5,457 bases of DNA from Candidatus Poribacteria bacterium (GTDB taxonomy: Bacteria; Poribacteria; WGA-4E; WGA-3G). The notes under the pieces were generated by a model. It was not told the DNA's origin and did no database searches. It worked only from the letters and a program-made list of their open reading frames with translations. The translations under genes and the position numbers were made by a program. Position 1 is the stretch's first letter. Each line of letters starts with the position of its first letter. The stretch is taken from contig VXXH01000844.1 in assembly GCA_009835515.1 (NCBI GenBank), positions 1 to 5,457 on the forward strand, given 5' to 3'. Positions 1 to 5,457 of the stretch are shown here, in pieces.

Positions 1-2
1 AC

Positions 3-158
3 TGCGGACTTCACGGCAAGATCCTTGGGCTCAGTAACGATAAAAACACGATTCTCATTGTCGTCGGAGAATTGAATAGCCAAGAGGTAAAGGTTCAAAT
101 ATCGAGGAGTGCTGTCGCTTTTCTGAAAAAAGGTGGCGAACTCATTGAAGGCGAGTAG
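3..158 (+). CDS. yajC: YajC-like Sec translocase accessory protein, C-terminal fragment
   Basis: An open frame enters from the left edge and ends at a TAG at 156-158, giving 51 residues. It contains a Cys-Gly-Leu-His-Gly-Lys-Ile turn, then alternating hydrophobic strands, a Val-Lys-Val-Gln segment and a Ser-Ala-Val-Ala-Phe-Leu-Lys-Lys-Gly ending. This is the layout of the soluble domain of YajC (the 'GG-hhG-V ... E-V-V ... A-hhxVLxKG' pattern). YajC is a small inner-membrane protein that associates with SecDF and the SecYEG translocon. Its single N-terminal membrane helix, and any tgt or secD neighbours, would lie to the left of the window and are not seen. The fragment is short and the assignment rests on pattern recognition from memory. 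A different small beta-barrel domain cannot be excluded. The gene converges on the minus-strand cupin gene. Confidence 0.6.
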   Translation, partial: CGLHGKILGLSNDKNTILIVVGELNSQEVKVQISRSAVAFLKKGGELIEGE

Positions 159-186
159 TGTTTTGGCACGTCAAAATTGAAGGGCA

Positions 187-214
187 TAGAAGTCGCGAAC
201 ACCGCGCGCTTCTA
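187..214. terminator. Imperfect hairpin between convergent genes, candidate terminator
   Basis: TAGAAG at 187-192 pairs with CTTCTA at 209-214. After a bulged T at 193, CGCG (194-197) pairs with CGCG (205-208) around a 7-nt loop, giving a 10-bp stem with one bulge. It sits in the 75-bp gap between two convergent genes, where a shared terminator is expected. The only T-run on the + strand (230-235) lies about 15 nt beyond the stem, and the minus-strand side has only a weak T-rich stretch. It is therefore not a textbook intrinsic terminator. Confidence 0.35.
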
Positions 215-233
215 CAACAAGATAATCGGTTTT

Positions 234-902
234 TTAGAAATTCGGCTGTACCCATAATTGGTAGCCAATGCCTTCAGACGTTAGCAACACGATGCTCTCC
301 TGCTCTGAAATAGCGAATACATCGTTGTGATACAATTGCACGCGTGCCGTCCCCGTGGTGCGCGTGACATCGAAAACGGCAACACCATCCGCATTTTGGA
401 ACCGATGGAGGCAGATCGCCTCCGCTTCGGTAGGTATCATGTGCGCGCCGCTGGTGGTTACATCTGAATTATCTGAAAAGACATTCTCGTGAATTCTAAG
501 ATGCGTTTCATCTTGATTTAGGGTCTCACCCGCCTCCAAGATAATCGCTGCGGATTCAGCGTGAGATGGCACTTTGCATACGGCAATTTCGACTCCCGTT
601 TCACTTGCGAGGACCTCATAAGTTGTGTGATGTGGGATATATGCGATACACGTCTCTCCTTGGAACACATCCGGACGCTCCCCCAAAACTCCGTTCGCTT
701 TGTTGCCGTTATGTCCCACCAATAAAGTACAGTCTCCACCCAATGCAACCAGCGCAACTTCGGTATCATCAGAATGGTGAAAAAAGGTTGCTTTGGGCGC
801 GAGATTAAGAATTCCGAAATGGAGTTTTGTGATCCCCATCTCGCCGGGGTTCACGACTTCGGTGTATCCGTTGGTAGGTGTATAATTTTTAGATGCCAAC
901 AT
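234..902 (-). CDS. IolB/KduI-like cupin (degenerate 5-deoxy-glucuronate isomerase homologue)
   Basis: This 222-residue protein resembles the IolB family of bicupin 5-deoxy-glucuronate isomerases (myo-inositol catabolism). The N-terminal half is clear: an Ala-Leu-Val-Ala-Leu-Gly-Gly strand, LGERPDVF at about residues 73-80, AYIPHHTTYEV at 87-97 and EIAVCKVPS at 105-113. The C-terminal half ends with a Gly-Tyr-Gln-Leu-Trp-Val strand that lines up with the end of IolB. The stretch in between, which in IolB carries the Gly-Asn-Trp-Ser-Ser-Tyr-Pro-Pro-His-Lys-His-Asp metal site, is missing or replaced. The protein is also shorter than the usual ~260-280 residues. Isomerase activity is therefore doubtful, and a binding or regulatory cupin is possible. 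The ATG at 902 was chosen; it overlaps the maf end by 14 nt. An in-frame TTG at 929 would add nine residues. Neither has a clear Shine-Dalgarno. No other inositol genes are visible. Confidence 0.7.
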   Translation of the reverse strand: MLASKNYTPTNGYTEVVNPGEMGITKLHFGILNLAPKATFFHHSDDTEVALVALGGDCTLLVGHNGNKANGVLGERPDVFQGETCIAYIPHHTTYEVLASETGVEIAVCKVPSHAESAAIILEAGETLNQDETHLRIHENVFSDNSDVTTSGAHMIPTEAEAICLHRFQNADGVAVFDVTRTTGTARVQLYHNDVFAISEQESIVLLTSEGIGYQLWVQPNF

Positions 903-1503
903 TGGATGGAAAATTCGACAGGTGTTCAACGAGGCTTGCTAATGGAAGTCCAACGACATTAAAGTAGCACCCTTCAATGCGCCGAACAAAAACGGCACCG
1001 CGGCCTTGAATCCCATAAGCACCCGCTTTGTCTGATGCCTCTCCGCTTTCAATATAGGTGGTTATCTCTGCGGCATTTAACTGCCGAAAGTAGACTTGGG
1101 TTGTTTCTGCCCAGACCCTATCCTCTCCTGTTGCTGCGTCAATTAATGCCACGCCTGTCACGACTTCATGGCAGGTGCCGCTAAGGCGCGACAACATCGC
1201 CAATGCGTCAGCATCGTCAGTGGGTTTACCGAGAAGTTCCCCATCCAAAGATACCAACGTATCTGCGCCGATAATCAGACCGTGATTGTAATGTTGTGTG
1301 ACAGCTGCAGCCTTTAACGCGGCAAGTTCTTGTGTGACTTCACTCGCGGGTTTGTTTGCATGGACGGTGTGCGGCGGTTCGACAATATCACTCGGGTGTA
1401 TTTTAAATGTTAACCCAATCTGTGTTAGCAACGCTGAGCGTCGAGGTGATGCAGAGGCTAAAATTAGGTGCGGAATTTCTACAGGACATTCGCGCGTTTG
1501 CAT
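889..1503 (-). CDS. maf: Maf/YhdE-type nucleoside triphosphate pyrophosphatase
   Basis: This 204-residue protein is a complete Maf-family enzyme of normal length. These cytoplasmic enzymes hydrolyse non-canonical or excess nucleoside triphosphates to the monophosphate and pyrophosphate; the YhdE branch prefers dTTP and UTP. Family motifs appear in order: LASASPRR at residues 15-22 (phosphate-binding Ser/Arg), GADT at 79-82 (catalytic Asp81), GKP at 92-94, SGTCHEVVTG at 108-117, KAGAYGIQG at 159-167 and NVVGLP at 182-187. The intact Lys-Ala-Gly-Ala-Tyr-Gly-Ile-Gln motif fits YhdE-like dTTP/UTP specificity better than the 7-methyl-GTP (YceF) type; this is inference from the family. The ATG start is separated by one base from the stop of the upstream gene, and the 3' end overlaps the cupin gene. 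Translational coupling is likely, because no good Shine-Dalgarno precedes the ATG. Confidence 0.95.
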   Translation of the reverse strand: MQTRECPVEIPHLILASASPRRSALLTQIGLTFKIHPSDIVEPPHTVHANKPASEVTQELAALKAAAVTQHYNHGLIIGADTLVSLDGELLGKPTDDADALAMLSRLSGTCHEVVTGVALIDAATGEDRVWAETTQVYFRQLNAAEITTYIESGEASDKAGAYGIQGRGAVFVRRIEGCYFNVVGLPLASLVEHLSNFPSNVGI

Positions 1504-1504
1504 G

Positions 1505-1822
1505 CTATTTCAGACAATACCATTTTGTATCTTGTCCCTCGTGGATTTGCAACAGATTCGCCTGAACCAATTCTTGAAGACCGTTTTCAATATCTGCCTT
1601 AGAAAATCCGATCTTTTGAAGAAGCGGGTCACGGCGTGGCATGCGAAACCACTCGGGGTTGTCGGAAGAACGATATCTTTTTTTAAAAACCTCCAAAGCA
1701 TTGTACAAACGCAGCGTCCTTGGAGGCAATCCAACAAGTGGGTTAATCTCAGCAAAGGATTGGAGCGATTCGTTCGGCATTGCTTCAGTCCATAGGTAAG
1801 CAGAGTTATTCATACCCTGCAT
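1505..1822 (-). CDS. Small winged-helix-like protein of unknown function
   Basis: I do not recognise this 105-residue protein. Its middle and C-terminus look like a winged-helix fold. A first helix follows LPPRTLRLYNALEVFKKRY (residues 32-50). A basic/aromatic linker with WFRMPRRD comes next. The likely recognition helix SKADIENGLQELVQANLL is at 74-91, and the ending LQIHEGQDTKWYCL resembles a beta-hairpin wing. The first ~25 residues are polar and may be disordered. It is the first gene of the minus-strand cluster, and its TAG lies one base before the maf ATG, so it is almost certainly cotranscribed and translationally coupled. A DNA-binding or protein-interaction role is possible but unproven. 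ATG 1822 was chosen; ATG 1813 and TTG 1840 are alternatives, and none has a convincing Shine-Dalgarno. Confidence 0.65.
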   Translation of the reverse strand: MQGMNNSAYLWTEAMPNESLQSFAEINPLVGLPPRTLRLYNALEVFKKRYRSSDNPEWFRMPRRDPLLQKIGFSKADIENGLQELVQANLLQIHEGQDTKWYCLK

Positions 1823-1928
1823 AACGTATGTATCTGGCAATTGGTTACAAAAAGTAATAAATGACCTTTTGGTACTTTCTGCGTATATGAATATTGCAGC
1901 GTCTCATGATGCACCCGCCCCGCTGCCT

Positions 1929-1957
1929 TTGACAATTTTTTGAGGTTGTGGTAAACT
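1929..1957 (+). promoter_or_regulatory. Sigma70-type promoter for the membrane protein gene
   Basis: A perfect -35 hexamer TTGACA (1929-1934) is followed after exactly 17 bp by TAAACT (1952-1957), a 4/6 match to the -10 consensus. The predicted transcript would begin near 1964, about 24 nt before the TTG start at 1988. The position in the divergent gap directly upstream of a + strand gene supports it. Confidence 0.6.
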
Positions 1958-1963
1958 CTACCA
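1949..1963. promoter_or_regulatory. Short inverted repeat over the -10, possible operator
   Basis: TGGTA (1949-1953), five bases, then TACCA (1959-1963) form a perfect dyad. It covers the proposed -10 hexamer and the likely transcription start. Such placement is typical for repressor binding. However, 5-bp arms are short and can occur by chance, so this is only a candidate. Confidence 0.25.
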
Positions 1964-1987
1964 AATTTCATACAAAACGGTGCGCTA

Positions 1988-3940
1988 TTGCCTTCCTCAA
2001 ACGAAAATCGCCTATCTGTGCGTTCCCTCCTGCTCGGTATCTGCTTCGTTATCCTGATATGTTGCATCGTCTCTTATGCGGAACTCGTAATTACGTACAT
2101 CCAAATCGGGTTTTTACAGCTGCCACCAGCAGTGATCGGGTTGTTCTTTTTCCTGGTATTAGGGAATCGGTTGCTTGCCAAACTAAACGATCGGTTTGCA
2201 CTATCACCGCGCGAATTGATGTGTATCTACTGCATGATGCTCGTTGCTTCAATGATTTCGTCGCGCGGGGTCATGGAAAAACTTATCCCTGCCCTCATCG
2301 CAGTCAACTATTTTAGCAACGAGACCAATAGTTGGGATACCCTCTTCTTCCCACATATCAAGCCGTGGTTGATCCCTTTCTCACCTGAACAACAGGGTCA
2401 AGCACCTATTGCCATCAGTTTCTATGAAGGGATACAAACCGGTGATGCTATTCCGTGGCGAGCATGGTTAGAGCCGTTGTGCGTTTGGGGTGTGCTGGTC
2501 TTTTTAGTGTTCACTGCGTTTCTCTGCTTGGCAGCAATTTTGCGTAAACAGTGGATTGAAAACGAGAAACTCTCGTTTCCGTTAGTTTCACTCCCGCTTG
2601 AGTTCGTCCACGAGGGGCGCGGCTTTTTTCGGAACAGGCTTATGTGGATTGGGTTTGCCCTGCCTGCCTTCATCTTTACGTTGAACGGACTCCATGAGAT
2701 CTGGCCACAGATTCCGAACATCTCGCTGCGGTATCTGCTCAACCAATATTTCACAGAACAGCCCTTCAATGCTATCGCCTACACACCTATCTTTCTGTCC
2801 TTTGCGGCGATAGGATTTTTCTACCTGTTGCCGACGCAACTCCTTTTTAGTCTATGGTTCTTTTTCTTACTCACGCGGCTTCAAGACGTTGTTGCGGCAA
2901 TGTTCGGTTTACGGATTAGCAGCATGCCGCTCTACCCGACCCGTCTCTATATCGGCTACCAAGTCGCAGGTGCTTATATGGTGCTGGTAATTTCGTTCAT
3001 CTATATGGGATTTCCGCATTTCCGGCGTGTGTTCCGTCGCGCCTTCACTACATACAAAACAGACGATGCAGAGGAACTTCTGTCCTACCGTACGGCGGTT
3101 TGGGGGTTTCTTATTAGTTTGATACTCGCGATAGGTTGGTGCTACGCGGCAGGACTGAATTTAGGGTTTGCGGCATTTGAGATACTGGTTTACATCTGCA
3201 TTGTTGCGGTTGTGATGGCGCGTAGTACAGCGGAAGGGGGTCTGTTGATGACAGAAACATCGTTTCGACCGTTAGATTTGTATCAACTCATTGCGAGCAA
3301 AGCATCATTGGGCGCGCAGAGTCTCACCGCGCTGTCGTTCCTTGACGCAATTTTCACGCGTGATCAGCGCGGATTAATCCTGACAGGGTTCTTAGATGGG
3401 TTAAAAATCAGGGATCGGGTGGGAATGTCTTATCGTTCGTTGGTGGGAGTATTCGTGTTAGGCAGTACGTTGGCATTTATATGTGCAGCAGCCATCCATT
3501 TATGGCTCCCCTATACGCACGGTGCCAACTATATGTATGGCTACACCTATCGCGGGAATCCGCTTTGGGCATTTCAGGATAATGTCGCGGCGATGGAGGG
3601 ATTAGGCGCAGACCTCCGCACGACAGGCGGACTTTTTTTTGGTATAGGCATATTCGTGACGACCGGTTTGGTCGTCTTGAGAATGCTATACTGGTGGTGG
3701 CCCCTGCACCCGCTTGGGTATGCCTTATCGGCTTCATGGACGCTGATTGTGTTCTGGTTTCCGGTTTTAATCGCGTGGGGCATTAAAACGCCGCTTCTCC
3801 GTTACAGTGGGATTCGGCAATATCAGCGGTTTCGTCCTTTCTTTTTAGGCATGGTCTTCGGGGAATTCAGCATGGCAGTTGTATGGTCACTTATCAGTTG
3901 GGGCGCGAATGTGCCAGCACCGTTCTTTCCGTGGCCCTAA
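1988..3940 (+). CDS. Large polytopic membrane protein, DUF6785/DUF6784-like family
   Basis: This 650-residue integral membrane protein has about 12-13 hydrophobic segments, roughly at 13-38, 44-64, 77-92, 165-185, 219-235, 268-296, 322-341, 369-388, 394-411, 485-506, 546-566, 576-598 and 617-639. There is no cleaved signal peptide; a short polar tail precedes the first helix. It resembles the uncharacterised DUF6785 (N-terminal) plus DUF6784 (C-terminal) proteins common in Planctomycetes and Poribacteria (recognised from memory). Landmarks are SPREL at 73-77, NEKLSFPL at 192-199, ARSTAEGG at 411-418 and HPLGY at 574-578. The EKL-FP and R-x-x-AEGG elements recall oligopeptide-transporter (OPT) proteins, so a transport role is plausible but unproven. 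The start is probably TTG 1988: an in-frame stop lies at 1952, the predicted transcript starts near 1964, and no ATG occurs before the first helix. GTG 2018 is the alternative. It stands alone, divergent from the maf cluster and convergent with the PLP enzyme gene. Confidence 0.8.
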   Translation: MPSSNENRLSVRSLLLGICFVILICCIVSYAELVITYIQIGFLQLPPAVIGLFFFLVLGNRLLAKLNDRFALSPRELMCIYCMMLVASMISSRGVMEKLIPALIAVNYFSNETNSWDTLFFPHIKPWLIPFSPEQQGQAPIAISFYEGIQTGDAIPWRAWLEPLCVWGVLVFLVFTAFLCLAAILRKQWIENEKLSFPLVSLPLEFVHEGRGFFRNRLMWIGFALPAFIFTLNGLHEIWPQIPNISLRYLLNQYFTEQPFNAIAYTPIFLSFAAIGFFYLLPTQLLFSLWFFFLLTRLQDVVAAMFGLRISSMPLYPTRLYIGYQVAGAYMVLVISFIYMGFPHFRRVFRRAFTTYKTDDAEELLSYRTAVWGFLISLILAIGWCYAAGLNLGFAAFEILVYICIVAVVMARSTAEGGLLMTETSFRPLDLYQLIASKASLGAQSLTALSFLDAIFTRDQRGLILTGFLDGLKIRDRVGMSYRSLVGVFVLGSTLAFICAAAIHLWLPYTHGANYMYGYTYRGNPLWAFQDNVAAMEGLGADLRTTGGLFFGIGIFVTTGLVVLRMLYWWWPLHPLGYALSASWTLIVFWFPVLIAWGIKTPLLRYSGIRQYQRFRPFFLGMVFGEFSMAVVWSLISWGANVPAPFFPWP

Positions 3941-3958
3941 GCGTTATATTCTACAGGT

Positions 3959-5068
3959 TCATGCAGCAGTCCGATTGCGTGCTGTTACCTCCCATGTCCC
4001 CCGACAATACCCATCGGTATCCACGAGATAGTAAAACGGATGCAGCGCAACACACGGACAGATATGCGTCGGGCAGACGTATATCTCTTGCCCGATGTGC
4101 ATCGGTGTGCTGTCAGGGACGTTAATCGCCCAATGTTCTTCGTGTTGCATGCTCACCTCAGCATCGTCAACACTTAAAACGACACCGCGCACGCCATCAG
4201 GATCGGCGGCGATGGCTTTATGTCCCAAATCAAGCGTAATCCGATGCGGTGTAGGAATACTAATAATACGGCTTAGGAGTAAAGCTGCTGGCGTAAAACC
4301 GAGGTCGGGATAGCGGGTCGTGTAACCGTAATCGTGGAAAACAAATGTCCCCGGCGATGTCTCAACACCCGGTGTCTCTGCATAGATCGGGAACGTCGGC
4401 GTACCACCCATCACAATCAACGGCACGTCAAGTCCTTTGGCAGCGAGTCTATCTTGCATTTCTGCGACCTGTGCAAGGCTTTCGTCGCAGGACGCTTTCC
4501 GCTCGGCGACATCTTCATCGTGGATATGCCCATCGTAGACGTGTAATCCCCACGGCTGCAATCCCTCTGCCGCTTCAATCTGGGCGTAGACATCCACAGC
4601 AGCATCGCCAACCGGTATCCCTGTGCGGTTCATCCCCACATCCAAATCCAGCATGACTTTGACCGTTAATCCGAACTTTGCCACTTCCACCGAGAGTGCC
4701 GACACTGCCTCTTGATGATCGACGATGACTTTGAAATCTGCATCCGGATATTGCCGCTGTAGCGAAACGAAACGGTTGACGTTCGGTCCCACCATCTGAT
4801 AGGCGATCAGAATATCCTGAATACCGTTCTGTGCCAACATTTCCGCTTCCCGTAACGTGGCACATTTGTGTTTGAGGATGCCGGCATCACGCTCCATCGC
4901 GATAATCTCTGCGGTTTTATGCGTCTTCGCATGCGGTCTAAGTTTCGAGACATCCCCATTAACAGTAGCAATCGCATGTTCAATGTTCTGCTGAACCTGC
5001 GCGAGATAGACAACAAGGGACGGACTCGGTATCGTCTCAACGTTCTGAATACGGTATTTTTGATCCAT
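3959..5068 (-). CDS. PLP-dependent D-threonine aldolase / D-serine dehydratase family enzyme
   Basis: This 369-residue fold-type III PLP protein has an N-terminal alanine-racemase-like TIM barrel and a C-terminal beta domain with a metal site. The cofactor lysine is K48 in RPHAKTHK (44-51). Other landmarks are DLDVGMNRTG (141-150), the YDGH loop (178-181), GGTPT (221-225) and SPG (238-240), which contact the PLP phosphate region, DLGHKA (280-285), and the C-terminal H335-x-C337 motif in PTHICPCV. In characterised relatives the metal is held by His-x-Cys in zinc D-serine dehydratase and by His-x-Asp in manganese D-threonine aldolase, so HxC points to the dehydratase type. Likely chemistry is dehydration or retro-aldol cleavage of a D-beta-hydroxy amino acid; the substrate is not determined by sequence. 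The start ATG 5068 has AGAGGT six bases upstream. An in-frame extension to 5155 lacks this and would overlap the upstream gene. Confidence 0.9.
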   Translation of the reverse strand: MDQKYRIQNVETIPSPSLVVYLAQVQQNIEHAIATVNGDVSKLRPHAKTHKTAEIIAMERDAGILKHKCATLREAEMLAQNGIQDILIAYQMVGPNVNRFVSLQRQYPDADFKVIVDHQEAVSALSVEVAKFGLTVKVMLDLDVGMNRTGIPVGDAAVDVYAQIEAAEGLQPWGLHVYDGHIHDEDVAERKASCDESLAQVAEMQDRLAAKGLDVPLIVMGGTPTFPIYAETPGVETSPGTFVFHDYGYTTRYPDLGFTPAALLLSRIISIPTPHRITLDLGHKAIAADPDGVRGVVLSVDDAEVSMQHEEHWAINVPDSTPMHIGQEIYVCPTHICPCVALHPFYYLVDTDGYCRGTWEVTARNRTAA

Positions 5069-5074
5069 GGGTTT

Positions 5075-5080
5075 ACCTCT
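5075..5080 (-). promoter_or_regulatory. Shine-Dalgarno site fixing the PLP enzyme start
   Basis: On the minus strand AGAGGT is followed by six bases (AAACCC) and then the ATG at 5068. It is the best ribosome binding site in the window. It selects this start over the in-frame upstream extension, and the resulting N-terminus matches the usual family start just before the first barrel strand. Confidence 0.75.
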
Positions 5081-5141
5081 TTGTGTGAATTCCGAATCTG
5101 TCACTTCCATATAATACGAGTGTGCTTTGTAAGCCCGCCGG

Positions 5142-5457
5142 CTAATTTGCCTCACCTGCGTCTTGCAGGGCGTTGTTGATGAGTGATTCGCTCAGGTGAA
5201 TTCCGTTAGCCTGCAACCGAATTAAAAGCGGCTTGATGCTATCAATCAAGCCTTTTCTCTTTGCCTCAAGCAAAATGCCTACTATCCCCTTAACAGTTAA
5301 TCCAACTTTTTCGGCTGTTTGTCTTCCGGCCTTTTCATCAAGAAGAATGAGGCGTGCATCATGTTCGGCTGCGAGAGCCAGAGTCTCGGCTTCCCCTTCA
5401 TCAAGTTCCACATAAACTGCAGCGGTTTGTGGATCGGTTAAATCAATGGTTTTAATC
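5142..5457 (-). CDS. DUF3368/VapC-like PIN-domain protein, C-terminal part
   Basis: The frame is open from the right edge to a TAG at 5142-5144, giving 104 full codons in the window; the N-terminus lies outside. Visible elements are LDEGEAETLALA (an acidic Asp/Glu pair of the PIN active site), LILLDEKAGR (a further acidic residue in the LLDE strand), then GLTVKGIVGILLEAKRKGLI and the tail LSESLINNALQDAGE. This is the signature order of DUF3368 proteins, a PIN-nuclease family often acting as the toxin of type II toxin-antitoxin pairs, usually with a small UPF0175 antitoxin encoded just upstream. Any such partner would lie beyond 5457 and is not seen. An internal GTG at 5411 exists, but reading on upstream gives convincing protein, so it is not the start. 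The catalytic residues in the visible part look intact. The gene ends 73 bp before the PLP enzyme start. Confidence 0.85.
   Translation of the reverse strand, partial: IKTIDLTDPQTAAVYVELDEGEAETLALAAEHDARLILLDEKAGRQTAEKVGLTVKGIVGILLEAKRKGLIDSIKPLLIRLQANGIHLSESLINNALQDAGEAN

Noticed and set aside
1298..1795. 165-codon + strand open frame opposite maf and the winged-helix gene
   Set aside because: It lies entirely antisense to a strongly supported maf gene and its neighbour, and its translation shows no domain-like pattern.
1851..1878. AAAGTA ... TACTTT inverted repeat in the divergent gap
   Set aside because: Six A/T-rich bases with a 16-nt spacer are easily explained by chance, and no promoter for the minus-strand cluster could be placed beside it.
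1810..2067. 85-codon minus-strand frame across the divergent promoter region
   Set aside because: It covers the promoter and the starts of both flanking genes, and its composition is not protein-like.
1948..2316. 122-codon + strand frame overlapping the start of the membrane protein
   Set aside because: It is a different reading frame of the membrane protein gene, with Cys/Arg/His-rich low-quality sequence.
5110..5115. Perfect TATAAT on the + strand
   Set aside because: No -35 match lies at 16-18 bp upstream (the hexamer at 17 bp is GAATTC) and no + strand gene follows, so it is likely a chance match.
5128..5146. GC-rich AGCC-GGCG-GGCT hairpin after the PIN gene
   Set aside because: The stem is only 4 bp and no T-tract follows on the minus strand, so it does not support a terminator.
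5069..5155. N-terminal extension of the PLP enzyme to 5155
   Set aside because: It overlaps the end of the PIN gene, has no supporting Shine-Dalgarno and reads as non-conserved sequence. The ATG at 5068 has a strong AGAGGT site and fits the family start.

Overview
The window holds six protein-coding regions, four complete and one cut at each edge. It has no RNA genes, insertion sequences, CRISPR array or phage genes that I can see. Base composition is mixed (near half GC by eye), genes are tightly packed, and starts are often weak or non-ATG. The combination of a large DUF6785/DUF6784-type membrane protein, a D-threonine aldolase-fold enzyme, an IolB-like cupin and a DUF3368 PIN protein suggests an uncultured environmental bacterium. 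A Poribacteria- or Planctomycetes-like lineage is the best guess from protein style; this is inference, as no marker gene is present.

Left part (1-1840). A + strand fragment at 3-158 is the C-terminus of a YajC-like Sec accessory protein. It converges on a three-gene minus-strand cluster, with a possible hairpin terminator (187-214) between them. Read in transcription order the cluster is: a small winged-helix-like protein of unknown function (1505-1822), a Maf/YhdE nucleotide pyrophosphatase (889-1503), and a shortened IolB-like cupin (234-902). Gene junctions are 1 nt apart and 14 nt overlapping, so one transcript is likely. The IolB-like protein lacks the histidine-rich segment that binds metal in genuine 5-deoxy-glucuronate isomerases.

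Middle (1841-3940). A 147-165 bp divergent intergenic region carries a good sigma70-type promoter (TTGACA-N17-TAAACT, 1929-1957), with a short inverted repeat across its -10. It drives a 650-residue, roughly 12-13-helix membrane protein on the + strand (1988-3940, TTG start).

Right part (3959-5457). On the minus strand is a complete fold-type III PLP enzyme (3959-5068) of the D-threonine aldolase/D-serine dehydratase family. It has a clear Shine-Dalgarno and an HxC metal motif that favours a D-serine-dehydratase-like zinc enzyme. Upstream of it, running off the window edge, is the C-terminal part of a DUF3368/VapC-like PIN-domain protein (5142-5457).

The genes do not form one obvious pathway. 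I see no clear new multi-gene system. The items most worth following up are the degenerate IolB-like protein, the unrecognised winged-helix partner of Maf, and the promoter/operator of the orphan membrane protein.
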